Of a stretch of 64,000 nucleotides of DNA, positions 11,120-22,347 are shown one piece after another. The stretch's first letter is position 1; each line of letters starts with the position of its first letter. Position numbers and translations under genes: made by a program. Source of the stretch: Halocaridina rubra (lineage: Eukaryota > Arthropoda > Malacostraca > Decapoda > Atyidae). The stretch is from assembly GCA_037179515.1 (NCBI GenBank), contig JAXCGZ010005728.1:104897-168896 (forward strand), read 5' to 3'. The notes beneath the pieces were generated by a model. That model was not told the origin of the DNA and searched no databases. It saw nothing but the letters and a program-made list of their open reading frames with translations.

Positions 11120-11345
11120 TATTTGTTATGTTTTTTTAATATTCAAGATTGCATTATTATGTATAATCATTGGTCTTTAACATTATTATCTTTATTTATC
11201 AACCATGCTACATGACCATGTCTTCAAATCCAAACAAAAGAGCTGAGACAATGAAAAGAGAAAACTACACAATTTGTTACAAAGAAAATGCATACTCTAT
11301 ATGGGTAACTTAAATAAAAATATATATATTCTCTACAATACTTCC
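11120..11345. other. Unassigned AT-rich spacer
   Basis: This lies between the end of element A and the first recognisable family B LTR sequence. I see no gene or repeat shared with the rest of the window. Confidence 0.4.
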
Positions 11346-12305
11346 TTTGGAGTGGGAGGGTTATTAAGTTTCTGTTTTACTAAGGGGAATCAAAATATTG
11401 AGCTCGGTGAAGAGCTAACAAACAAACGGGACATTCATCAATTTTACATATTACCCATGCAATCACTACTCGGTTAAATGAGACTCAGAATTCAACTTTC
11501 TTTTAATTTTGGAAATACAATGACACATTAAAAAAGCTGAATACATTTTGGGGGAGGTGGCACAAATTTAAAATTTAAATTCATGAAATGCTGTCTCGAA
11601 TCCTGGAGGTGATGGGCACGATTTCGATTCCCGGCACCACAGATGGATGCCAAGACTTTGACCTCAACTCGATGATTACCTCTGTCATACAGGCAGAGTA
11701 AAATAGAGGACACTGCAATTGCAGAAACAGATACGACACACCGTTAATAATGGGAAAACCAAAGGCACAAGCACACAAATAATGAGTTTCCAATATTATT
11801 CTACAGGATGAAAATTAATTGGTTAGTCCAGCTAATCAGAAATATTTACGCTACTGTAAGAGCATACAAAACCATTAATTATTTACCAGCATTGGGGAAA
11901 ACAATTTATTCACAATAAATGAAGAAGAAACGAGACAAATGCAGAATGTATTCCTTAAATTGTGAGCAAAAACAAAAGTTTGCAATGCCAATTGGGAAAA
12001 ATTCCTTATTAATTATTTGCAATTTATATGGAAAAACACTTTATTTACGATAATTGGAGAATCTACAAGATAAATACAGTATTCATTCAATTTTGGTTAT
12101 CAAGAAATATTTGCAATGCAAAAAAGGCAAAACCACCTTTTGAAGTATTTGCAACTTATAACTAAAAGCACTTTATCCACAATATATGAAGAATCAGCAA
12201 GAAAGATACAGTATGTATTCATTAAATTGTGATTAAGAAGAAAAATTTTCAAAGCCAACGGGTAAAATTACTTTTTAATTATTTGCGGCTTAGAGCATAA
12301 AAGAC
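11346..12305 (-). repeat. B1 3' LTR, truncated
   Basis: This aligns to the B1 5' LTR (18521 onward) and to the B2 and B3 LTRs. Shared strings include CTGTTTTACTAAGGG, GAGCTC, GAATTCAACTTTCTT and the CTCGAATCC block. An internal array of about three units of 130-140 bp occupies 11.89-12.30 kb. The LTR then ends abruptly at the 3' untranslated region. Confidence 0.8.
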
Positions 12306-12690
12306 TTTTGTTAAATGAAAATTTGAACCAAGTCGTCATTAACAGTGGCGACTGTATTTAAAAGAGCTTCAGCAATTCAACACTAAACTAAAAGTTTCTG
12401 CCATATTCTTGCTTTCAGAGTCCCACAAAGGGAAATATAATACTACAAGCAAAGAAATATTCTTCATCTTCGTCTTCCATTAGGAATAACGTTATTACAC
12501 ATGGATACATTCCATAATAGTGCATAAACACACTATGATAAAGAAAACTAAGTAAAACCCATTTTACACACAAATTGAAATACATTTGTAAGCTAAAATA
12601 AACAAGTACAGTATTAAAGACAAAAATGATAAATATAAAACCAACATATCAGAGAAGTAATCTTTACAGACTAGTCAAACCAAGAGTAAC
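12306..12690 (-). other. B1 3' untranslated region
   Basis: Non-coding. It shares GTCATTAACAGTGGCGACTG and the following 80 bp with the same region in B4 (22.24 kb) and B2 (36.56 kb), which shows where family B coding ends. Confidence 0.65.
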
Positions 12691-14180
12691 AGCATCAGCT
12701 TCCTCATTTGAGGGTAACGACCGTAGACTTAATAGACCAGCGAGGTCATTGTCCTTTCAATCAACATGCTGGGCAGTGAATTTGAAAAGCGTGAGGTAAA
12801 GTGCCCACCTTTTCAGGCGAGGATCCATTTTGTCTGCAGTCTGTATATATAGGAGAGAATGGTGTTTGGTTCACAGTGTAAAATGTCGGCCATACAGATA
12901 GACTTCAAATTTCTTCATGGCCCAATATGCGACCAGAACTTCCTTTTCCATGGTGGAGTAAATCGCTCTGCAGGGCGAAGTCTGCAGCTTGCATAATGCA
13001 CTGGAGTTACTTCTGCTGAGTTGTCCAATCAGGTTTGCATGATCACGACACCCAGGCCTTCGTCTGAGGTGTCGGTCTGCAAGATAGAGGGAAAAATCAG
13101 GGTTTACCAGCTTTAATACTGGCTCATCCGCCAATGCTTCTCGGAGCTTCAAAAATGCTTTCTCCACCTCGTCTGTCCAATGGACAGAGGAAGTTCTACC
13201 TCGGTTTGAGGAGGACATTTGCTGCAAAGGGGCAGCAATAGTATTAAAGTGTGGAATGAACTGTTGGTAGTAGTTGACATTACCCAGGAATGATCTCAGT
13301 TGAGTGACAGTAGCAGGTTTCTCCATATCCTTAATAGCTTGCACCTTATCCTGTAACGGGGACATACGTACCTCTCCGACCAAGTGGCCGAGATACTGCA
13401 ATTGTGTGAAACCAATCTCGCATTTGGAAGGATTTAAATGAATGCCATGCTGTTTCAGACAAGCAAGAACTCTGTGAAAAGTCACGAGGTGCAATGATCA
13501 ATCCTGAGATTGCAAAAGGATGTCGTCTATTAAGCATGAAATATTGTCGAGGTCCTGCAATACTGTCCTCATGAGTCGGTTGAAGCAGCTAGGGACATTC
13601 ACCATACCAAAAGTCATGACCCTAAACTGGTATAGACCGTATCTTGTGGAAACGTCTGTTAGAGGCTTGGTAGTCTCGCTCAGCGGGACTTGCCAAAATC
13701 CACTGGCCAGATCCAATTTGTACAGGTAGCAGGCTTGGGAGAGTAACAAGAATATATGCCTGGCATCGGCAATGGGCTATATATCAAAGATGGTAAAGGA
13801 GATCAGCTCAAGACAGTATAGGCAGAACCTATTACTGTCATCTTGCTTATGCACTGCCAATAAGGGTGAACACCAAGTTGAAATGTTCTTTTCAACTATT
13901 CCTAGGCAAACCCAAGTGTCAAGATTTTCCTTCAACAGTATGGACAGCTGTTGGAGAAGGCCTTAGAAATGACGAAATGGCTCTGGGTCAGTGAATATGA
14001 CATGGTGTTCAAGGGTAGCAGTAGTGCCTGGGAGGTCATTGAAGACGTTCTCAATCCTCTAATAGCTTGTTCAGCTGTTTTCGTTGACTCGATTGCAGTC
14101 TGGAGTTATCAGTCCAATTACTCACACTTCCCTTTCAGTGTGTGGGAATGCAGGAGCCTTACTATCATCAAAAGTTAAGG
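12691..14180 (-). pseudogene. pol: B1 pol, RT and RNase H part
   Basis: The RT piece 13749-13498 carries KLDLASGFWQVPLSETTKP, YGLYQFRVMTFGM and the catalytic box LIDDILL. A TGA directly follows QSQD, where B4 has TGG. The frame then continues (FHRVLACLKQHGIHLNPSKC, LGHLVGEVRMSPLQ, LRSFLGNVNYYQQFIPHF) into an RNase H that is broken near 13090 (the catalytic TDAS segment is shifted) and ends with MEKEVLVAYWAMKKFEVYLYG. Upstream, 13750-14180 holds decayed RT entry sequence. RT and RNase H are the last pol domains in family B. Confidence 0.85.
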
Positions 14181-14199
14181 TTATGTCTTCAATTGTGAG

Positions 14200-15690
14200 G
14201 GTGGTGGCTGCATCCAGAAAAACTCTACTCCCGTAAGTTTGTCTCCACCGCAAGGGAGGAGTCTTCCAATATAGGAGGTAAGGGGTGACTATGATGGAGC
14301 ACCTGTGTTGCTGCAGCCTCGGAGGTAATGTTGCTGCTGAGGGCACCTATAGTGTTGCTGAGAGTGTCAGCGCAGGATCCCTGTGGGCCTCAGGGTCCTC
14401 AGGATACAGCTTCAGTTGGTTAATGTGGAATTTCCAGTTATTGCCATTAGCATTTAACATGTGATTGCCGGGGGTCACATGGCGTACCACAGTGTATGGT
14501 CCTCTCCAGCGTAGCTTTAGCTTCTGAGTATCTGTTGGAAGAAGTAACAGAGCTAGCTCTCCAGGTGTCAGGGTATGATGCTGGGCACTCTTGTCAAAGA
14601 GGAGCTTGGCAGTCTGCTGGTGACCCTTAATAGCTAATTGTGCAGCTTTCCAGGCCTTTTTGAGATGGGACAATATCTTCAATATATACTTATGGACATC
14701 CCTATTGTCATCACAATGTTCTGCCAAGAATTTCACTTGGCCTTTGACCTTATGACATAAATTTGAACTTAAATAGGACTGTCCAAGACAGTTCGATGAT
14801 AAGTCTTCCTTCAGTTACGGTTCTTTTTCTATGCCTACATCAACACTATATTCTTGGATATTCATTACACATCTCTTATCATCCCTTCTCATCTGACAAG
14901 TCACAGTACTCCTTAACTCGAAATTCGATATCCAGTAGTGTCATGGGGCATGTCTCTGAAGGAGAAAAGTGCATCAGGAATATACTTGTCCCACTGCCTG
15001 GGTATATCTATCACTAGCTTGTGAAAACATGGTTCCAATGTCTCATTATAGCGTTCACATGCTTGATTTGATTAAGCATGATAGACGCTCGAACGAATGT
15101 GATTCATTTCTAAGAGGTTACAGAAAGCCTTAGAATGACTACTTGCAAACTGACTTCCATTGTTAGAAGTGACCTGCTCAAGGAAACCAACCCTGGAGTA
15201 AATTTCAAATAGGGCCTGAGTGCCTGCTTCGGTTGTGCTAGAAGATAGCAGCACTGCATCGGGGTACCTTGTTTCCAGGTCGACGTATACCAGGAGGAAC
15301 TGCTTCCCTGTGGATGAAGCTAGGTTAAAAGGGCCTAATATGTCAATAGTTTCCTTGGAAATGGCTCTGTTGAGAGCTTAGTTATGTCCATGGGGTCTTT
15401 TGGTACCAGTGCCATAGATGTGGATTGACAAACAGGCCAGGAGCCCATATATCTGTCTACCTCTGCATACATTTTTGGCCATGCAAAAGCTATTGGAAGG
15501 ATGTGGTGAGTTTTTGCTTTGCCTCTGTGTCCACTCAGAGGTAAATGGTGTGGCAAATATATAGTCTGGTGGTGCAACGAAGCGGGCTTCACCAACTGTT
15601 TAAAGGTGTGGCCATCTTTAGTCACATGCCTAAAAAGGACTCCATTGCCAAGGGTGTAAGTGATCTGACCTCGTCCTCTCAAAATAAAGG
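14200..15690 (-). pseudogene. pol: B1 integrase
   Basis: The zinc-binding entry near 15.5 kb (HHLPLSGHRGKAKTHH, then CQST) is followed by the core. The second catalytic Asp is changed (TSNNGSQFAS for TSDNGSQFTS near 15165). The end matches the GPY/F-type module of gypsy integrases (LRWRGPYTVVRHVTPGN, FHINQLKLYPED) at 14347-14736. Stops and shifts separate the pieces. Integrase inserts the cDNA into the genome; here it lies upstream of RT. Confidence 0.85.
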
Positions 15691-15739
15691 TTCTTCCTTA
15701 AGTGGCTTGTTGCATCCAGTGTTTGAGGCTGGGGTCATC

Positions 15740-16572
15740 CTACCGCAGTTTGGCCAAGTCTGGGTGGGATTCCAGTAGCTCTAGAGGAGCATCATCCGGT
15801 AAAGGAGGGGGAAACTCTCCGTGTTCAACATTATGGGTACTAACTGCAGCAGAGTCAATGGAGTTAGTCAGAGAATTGTACTTGCTGCTGAAATGACTTG
15901 TTGTGACTTCGCCTGAGGTGCTTTTCACTTGTAATGTTTGCAATCCAGGTCAATGACATAGCAGCATCGTATGTGATGTTCTCCCTCAGCAACCCACACA
16001 CGAACGACCTTGCTGATGAAATCCTCATCCCTAACAAATCTCTCGTGAACAAATATGAAACTGGCCCCTGTGTCGAGGGCTATCTCAGCTTCCACACCAT
16101 TTATGGTTCCTAGGCATGTTGGGACCATCTTGGGATCATCATGTTCGGTGAATTGCACATTGGCAACATTGTACGGTGGTTCCTCAGCGTTATCTGCGGT
16201 GGTCCTTTCTGGCCTTGTTTCTACGGCATGGGCTGAGTGAGCGGCCAGATGGTTATGCTGGCTGCCATTGTGAGAGGGAGTGTGGTGGACATTAGAGTTT
16301 GGCAGAAAACCCTGGGAATGTGGAGCAGGGTAACTGCCTTTGCCTCTGAACTGCTGAGGCTTTGGTCTTACCAAGTCATCCTTCTTGAGTGTAGGTACAT
16401 GGCCGTCATAAGGCTTAGGAGTGTGAAGAGGATGAGCTGGTCGATTCACGTTCTGAGAAGGGCCCTTGTGCTTTCCGTTCCTGCGATTTCCTTCCCAGTG
16501 AGAATCATTGCCTGCTGCGGGGGAGATGGCACTCTGAGGACGAGCCTTGAGATTGGCCCTTCTTGCCCTCAT
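15740..16572 (-). pseudogene. pol: B1 gag C-terminus and protease
   Basis: The 215-codon open stretch 16572-15925 starts in a basic, Pro/His/Asn-rich gag tail (KHKGPSQNVNRPAHPLHTPK) with no visible CCHC knuckle. It then reaches an aspartic protease: INGVEAEIALDTGASFIFV near 16070, with DTGA intact. A linker to integrase follows in a different frame. The same protease motif is in B2 (IELDTGANGI). PR and the preceding gag share one frame, interrupted only by stops. Confidence 0.8.
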
Positions 16573-16611
16573 AAGGTCACAGACACATACTCCAGGCCGG
16601 TTGTGCTGGAG

Positions 16612-17400
16612 TTACTTATCCACAGTGGCTAAACTTTTCTCAAAGTTGATCTCATCCTTAAACTGGGTCCATACATATGCAAGAACATTTGTAGGGGGCT
16701 CTTTGACAATTGAATCAAATATCAAGAATGGATGCAACTTCTCATGAGGACACTTCGCAACACGCATCCAAACATTAAAGAGGCGAGCCCTGCATTTGCC
16801 AAAGACACTACAGTTCTTCTCCTTCAATGGGAAAGTGGAGACAAACCTAGCATGACACTCAGCTGGCAAAAAGTTCTGTGATGTGAGGAGTGTGCGTTTA
16901 ACTTTCTCATACTTCCTCAGTTACCCGTCGAATTCACTGACCAGAGAAAGCAGACGGGGCAGCATGGAGGCCAGCAGCCAACGAGTCTTCTCAGTATCTG
17001 TGTCATAATTAGTGGTGACAAGGCTTTCGAAAAAGCGGATGTAAGTATTGAGTGGTTGCTTGTCGTCGTCCTCGTATATCCGTATTGCGGGGGGCCTCTC
17101 ACAAGGCTGGTTCCCATTTCCGAATGAAACACCACTTTCAGGGATTTCAGCTTTAATCCAAGCAAGCGCAAGCTCATGTTCTAGCTGGGTCTTCTCCTGC
17201 TTGTGTACTTTCCTCTCTAGCTCACCTCGGCGTGCAGCCATCTTTCCAATGGCTCACTCAAGGAGCTTCTCTCCGGACATGCCGTATCGCTCACCCAGAA
17301 CAAGCATCATGTCAAGGTAGCTGTCCCTATCAAGAGTTTTGATAGTTTCCTGTGACTGCCTGGGTTCCACAGTGGTATCCTGTGACTGACTGGTAGCCAT
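16612..17400 (-). pseudogene. gag: B1 gag with capsid-like core
   Basis: The likely start is the ATG at 17400 (MATSQSQDTTVEPRQSQETI). A basic coiled region follows (RGELERKVHKQEKTQLEHEL), then a capsid-like core (YIRFFESLVTTNYDTDTEKT, RWLLASMLPRLLSLVSEF; LFNVWMRVAKCPHEKLHPFL; FKDEINFEKSLATVDK). Stops interrupt near 17251, 16918 and 16609, all in one frame. The core between two GGAAAT repeats (16486-17116) is exactly the part missing in B2. Gag forms the particle and packages element RNA. Confidence 0.7.
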
Positions 17401-18498
17401 AATGATTTCCTGAACAGTCAATAATGAGGCGCCAAAACAATCAATGACAAAAAAAATCTCCACAATAGTAAAATGAAAAATTTAATGAACCAGACAACAC
17501 CAAGGGAAAAAAATTCAACACCACAGTTCAAACTTAAACATAGTGGTGATTCCAAACCTCACTATGAAAGTGACTCAAAATACAATCAAGTACAAGAGCA
17601 ACAAAATGTTGCAAAACAGTGCATGAAACAATGGTAATACAGGAGGGCAGTTGTGGCTGCTTAACACAAATATGCGGCAGTACACACAGTTATGGTGCAA
17701 ATGAAAGGAATGAGCAACAGCGAATTTTACGGACAACCACCCGGTGCACGAGAATACAAAAATGTAAAGTATAGTGGCTGTGCCTGCGTATGAGCGCTTA
17801 TATGGCAATACCAACAAGAAAAATGTCGTAAGGAAAATTCTGGAGTGTTGCCATAAGGGTACAGATCCTATGCAAAATACACCAAAGGTAAGTTAACGGC
17901 TCACAAGACAGCTAAATTGCACATGCATCTACTAATAATGAGAAAATTCATTTCTCAGTGACAACTCAGACACATGAAGGGCTTAGCCTAAGCTCAACAA
18001 ATGATGCCAAAGTTTTCTTTCCAATCTATGAGCAGTCAATTCTTGAATATAGAAACTCATTTATAAGCAATGTACTTAATATGCTTACTCCCAATTCCTA
18101 AATCGCAAAGAAATATAAACAATTCCTAACAATATCACCCTATAATGGATATATAGAACACTAATGCTTTAAAACTCAATCTTATCACACAAATAAATGA
18201 GATCATAAATAACACGTGTTCTTGCCATGCAAAATTTCTTAATTCTGTTACCACACAATTTATGCAGATTTTCTGAAATTTTGTTTACCACATAATAAAC
18301 AAGGAAAATATTAGATACCGTAATTAATATTGAAAATTAAAAAAAGAAATTCTCATTCGCATCGTCTCTAGCGATAAAATTTTTGCGCACAACCTATTAG
18401 TCATTAATTTTAATAATACGAGCCAGTTGTAATCGGGTTTCATGTGCAATGTTAAAAAGCAAAATAAAAATAAAAATGATCAAAATCAGTATGTTTAG
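17401..18498 (-). other. B1 leader between primer site and gag
   Basis: Non-coding on the element strand. It contains one copy each of the two leader repeat units that are amplified in B2 and B3: the longer one at about 17577-17715 and the 81-bp one at about 17760-17830. Confidence 0.7.
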
Positions 18499-18516
18499 GA
18501 TTCAGTTTGGACACCA
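18499..18516 (-). other. B1 primer binding site, degenerate
   Basis: This aligns with the perfect tRNA-Lys-type primer site of B2 and B3 at 11 of 18 positions. Several changes are transitions, as expected for an old copy. Confidence 0.55.
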
Positions 18517-18520
18517 ATTT

Positions 18521-20669
18521 TATTGTGGGGAGGTTGTTGTTAAGTTTCTGTTTTACTAAGGGACTCAAAGTACTGAACTCGGTGAAGAGCTCACAAACAG
18601 ATTGGACATTTATTATTATTCTTTTTATTTTATCCATACTACCAGTACTCGGTTAAATGAAACTCAGAATTCAACTTTCTTTTACTTTTGGAGATGTAAT
18701 GACATATTAAAAATAGAAATTAAATAAAATTTTTGGAAAGCTGAAACAAATTTAAAATTTAAATTCATGGGATGCTGCCTCGAATCCCGAAGGTAGTGAG
18801 CACAATTTCGATTTCCAGCACCTCAGACATATGCCAAGACTTTGGTCTCAACTCGACAATCACCTCTGTTACAAAGGCAGAGTAGAATAGAGGACACTGC
18901 AATTGCAGAAAAAGAAACTGCAAAACGTTAATAATGGGAAAACTGAAGGCATTAGCACACATATAATGAGTTTCCAATATTATTCTACTGGATGAAAATA
19001 TATTGGTTAGTTAAAGCTAACCAGAAATATTAATGCTACGTAAGAGTATACAAAACCATTAATCAAAACAAATACAGTATGTATTCCTTAAATTCTAGAT
19101 AACCATAAACGTTTGCAATGCTAATCAGGCCAAATTACTTATTGATTATTTGTAATTTATATGGTAAAACACTTGTAGTACGATACAGAAAGAATCTACA
19201 AAATAAATATGTATTCATTCAATTTTGGTAAGCAAAAAAAAAAAAAAAATTGCTATGCAGAAAAGGGCAAAACCACCTTTTGAAGTATTTGCAACTTATA
19301 ACTAAAAACACGTTATTCCCAATATATGAAGAATCTGCAAGATAAATACAGTATGTATTCATTAAATTGTGGTTAACAAGAAACATTTGCGATACCAACA
19401 AGGCAAAATTACTTATCAATTATTTGCAATTTATATAAAAAACACTTTACTTAAATTATTAATTATTTGCAATTTATAGCAAAAAATAAAAGAAACTTTA
19501 TTTACGAGTATTCACGTAAAACACTTTATTTATGATGACAGAATGGGGTGAAATGAATTTAGAATTTGTTAGAAGGGAAACATTTTTATTTGGTGATGAG
19601 CAATCTTCTGAGGACGAGATTTTACTTTGGCACCTTCATTGAAAGAAATTTCTTATCAATGTATATTGGTGATAATTTTCAGGTCAAGGAATTAAATTTG
19701 GGCAAATGAGATTCCAGTTAGGTAATCTACAAAAGTTTGTTTTGTATGTGAATGGTATCTAAATTTCTTAGAATTTGACCAGTAAAGGATTTGACCAGTA
19801 ACAAATTTAACCAGTTTCTCGAATTCCCAATCTACCTGACCAATGAGCTTTACCATACACTATCTCTCACCTTGTATATGCCAAATTTGAAGTAAGCGGG
19901 ACTGCTGAGGAGTGATCTTGCCTCTGGAATGTTTGGCCGCCAATTGAGGGTGATCAAGCATCCCTCTTTTTGACTCTTCATTCAGCCCCCTGTAGGATAT
20001 ATATTCAGAGCAGTAACGGGTCATACAATATTCGAGGGCTACTGTAGAGGTGGTCCTTGGCTGGCAATCATGGTAGAGATGCAACGTGCAACAAGCTTAA
20101 GCAAATAAAAAGACGAGAAATATTATGGACAAAATAGGTTACTAGCGAGCAATTTCTAGAATATTCTTTGTGTTGCAGGAGAAAGAATTTTAACTATTCA
20201 AATAATAAAGAAGCTACTGAAATGTATCTAGACAGGCTAATGACATATCAGCAGGGTCAAATTTATAACAAAATTATTAGTAAGAGTAATTTATATAATA
20301 TAACAAAATTTATCACAGAGAGCTATTTTATCATAAAAAAAAATTGTGTAAACAACGTATTTACAAGATATGTCATCAATACATCATTACTACGTCATCA
20401 CTGCAGGAGAGAAAAGCAGAGAACAGAGAAATAGTAGGGAGATTTTTATATTGGGATCATGCTTTCTACACGCACAATAATATTAAACAAGATATATTTA
20501 AAATTAGGTATATATTGAAATATAAATTGCAAATAACCATAATCTGCAAAATGCAAGGAGTGAGATTTTTTTTTAGTAAGAAAAGAAAAAACAGTTAAAA
20601 GACAATAAAAATCACTAATAAGGCATCTATAAAGACCTCTGGTGACTTGGAGCAAATCATTCTGTCACA
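18521..20669 (-). repeat. B1 5' LTR, long form
   Basis: About 2.15 kb, starting (plus strand) near TTGTGGGGAGG and ending CTGTCACA, the complement of the family start TGTGACAG. It includes the internal array of 130-145 bp units (about 19.07-19.50 kb) that B2 LTRs lack. Open frames inside are not genes. Confidence 0.8.
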
Positions 20670-21843
20670 GAGTATTGAGTAAAACATTTTATTTACGTTT
20701 ATAGAAAAGGGGTGAAATGAAATTAGAATTCGTTAGAATAACGGATAGATTTTTATATGATAATGAATAATCTTCTGATGGCAATATTTTAACTGGACAC
20801 CCGCAATGAAAGATATTTCTTATCAATGTATATCAAAGGTTATTTTCATGTCAAGGAATTAAATCTGGCAAATGAGATTCCAGTTAGGTACTCTACAAAA
20901 GTTCGTTTGCATGGGAATGGAACTGAGCAAAATTACTTAGGGATATTTTTACGCCTGTAACCCTTTAACCGGTAACTCTAATTGCAAAGTTTCTCAAATT
21001 CCCAGTTTGCTTGGCCAACAAGCTTTACCTTAAACTATCTCTCGCCTTGTTTGTACCAGATGAATTCCTGTGAAGATGCTCCTGAATATTGCGTAGCCAC
21101 GTAGTGAAAGCTTGGAGTAAGGTGAGATCTTGCCTCGTTGGTGGTTGGTTGCCAAGTGAGAGCGACGCCGCCTCTGTCAATGTGAGCTCTGACTCCGGCG
21201 AGAATGGAAAGTTGACGAAAAGCAGTAATTTGTTACTGAATTATTTTGAGGGGTTAATATAGTGGTGATCTTGAGTAGGCAATTATGACAAAGATGTAAG
21301 GGTGAGACAGTATTTTAGGAGCAACAAGAGGGAGCAAAGAAAGGAAACGAGAAAACAATTATCGGCAAAATGATAAAGAAGCTACTGAAATGTATCTAGA
21401 CAAGCTAATGCCATATCAGCAAAATCAAATTTATAGCAAAATTTATGAGCAAGAGCAATTTTATAACAAAATTTATCATCAATAGTAATTTCATAATAAG
21501 AAAATTGTTTAAACAACGTCATTACGAGATACGTCATCATTTCATCATTACTACGTCATCACTACGCAAGTGCATGAGGAAACAGAGAAGAGAAGAAAAG
21601 GAGGGAGACTGATCCATTGTGATAGTGTATGCTTTCTACACATACAAGAATATGAAACTGTATAAGTATTTAAAATTAGCTATATACTGGAAAGAAAAAA
21701 TACAAATAATCATAATTTTGCAACATGCAAGAAGTGAGATTTTTTTACTAAGAAATGGAAACACAGAGTTAAAAAAAAGTTCATAACTAATGAATAAGGC
21801 AGCAATAACGTGCTCTGGTGACTTGGACCAGAACACTGTCATA
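20670..21843 (-). repeat. B4 3' LTR, partial
   Basis: This repeats the promoter-proximal half of the preceding LTR (compare 19.49-20.67 kb), ending GAACACTGTCATA. It continues into the family B 3' untranslated region, so it is the 3' LTR of another minus-strand copy, B4. Its missing half may have been displaced when B1 landed; no matching TSD is seen at the left end of B1. Confidence 0.7.
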
Positions 21844-22342
21844 AAGGCTATTTCTAGATAATATTTGTTGTAACAAAATTCTACCACAGAAGGCAAAAAA
21901 AGACCAGAGGAAGTTATGGTGACTTCAGTGTTATTATAAGGAATGAGAGTTTCTTTTAGGGGAAAAGGAAAATAAACAAACATTGGATCCACCGATGGGA
22001 CATATCATAATATCAATAGAATTGAAAATTCTTATTAAAAACAAAATAAACAGTTAAGTGACATGCAAAACGAAAGGAATGTGAATAAATTCAAATTTCA
22101 AGAAACTTAATATCACAATTAAATATCAGAGAAAATATCAATATATAGATTTAAGGAATTCTTCACATGCAATAGGGCAATAAAAATAATATAAAGAAAG
22201 GAAATACACAAACATAAAAGGAATGTTTCAAACCTAGTCATCCTTAACAGTGGCGACTGGATTTGAAACAGCTTCAGCTATTCAACACTATACTAAAGGT
22301 TTATGCGATGTTGTGGCTTTGGGGGTCCCACAAAAGGAGAAT
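21844..22342 (-). other. B4 3' untranslated region, distal part
   Basis: This matches 36177-36650 in B2 (for example GTGACTTCA, GGATCCACC and GACATATCAT in both). It is split from its proximal part (24611-24840) by a solo LTR. Confidence 0.7.
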
Positions 22343-22347
22343 ATTCT

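Larger units (their letters stand above)
11346..20669 (-). mobile_element. Element B1: gypsy-type element with copia-like pol order, degraded
   Basis: From right to left on the minus strand: 5' LTR, degenerate tRNA-Lys primer site, leader, gag, PR, IN, RT, RNase H, 3' untranslated region, truncated 3' LTR. IN (14.3-15.7 kb) lies between PR (about 16.1 kb) and RT (about 13.6 kb), the reverse of standard gypsy order. The 3' LTR stops at about 12.3 kb and jumps into the 3' untranslated region, so its distal half is lost. No clean TSD is visible. Many stops and shifts make it a dead copy. It directly abuts a partial B4 LTR at 20670, possibly because it inserted there. Confidence 0.8.

Noticed and set aside
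21636..21992. 118-codon minus-strand frame
   Set aside because: Lies across an LTR and the 3' untranslated region of B4; homologous regions in B1 and B2 are not open.
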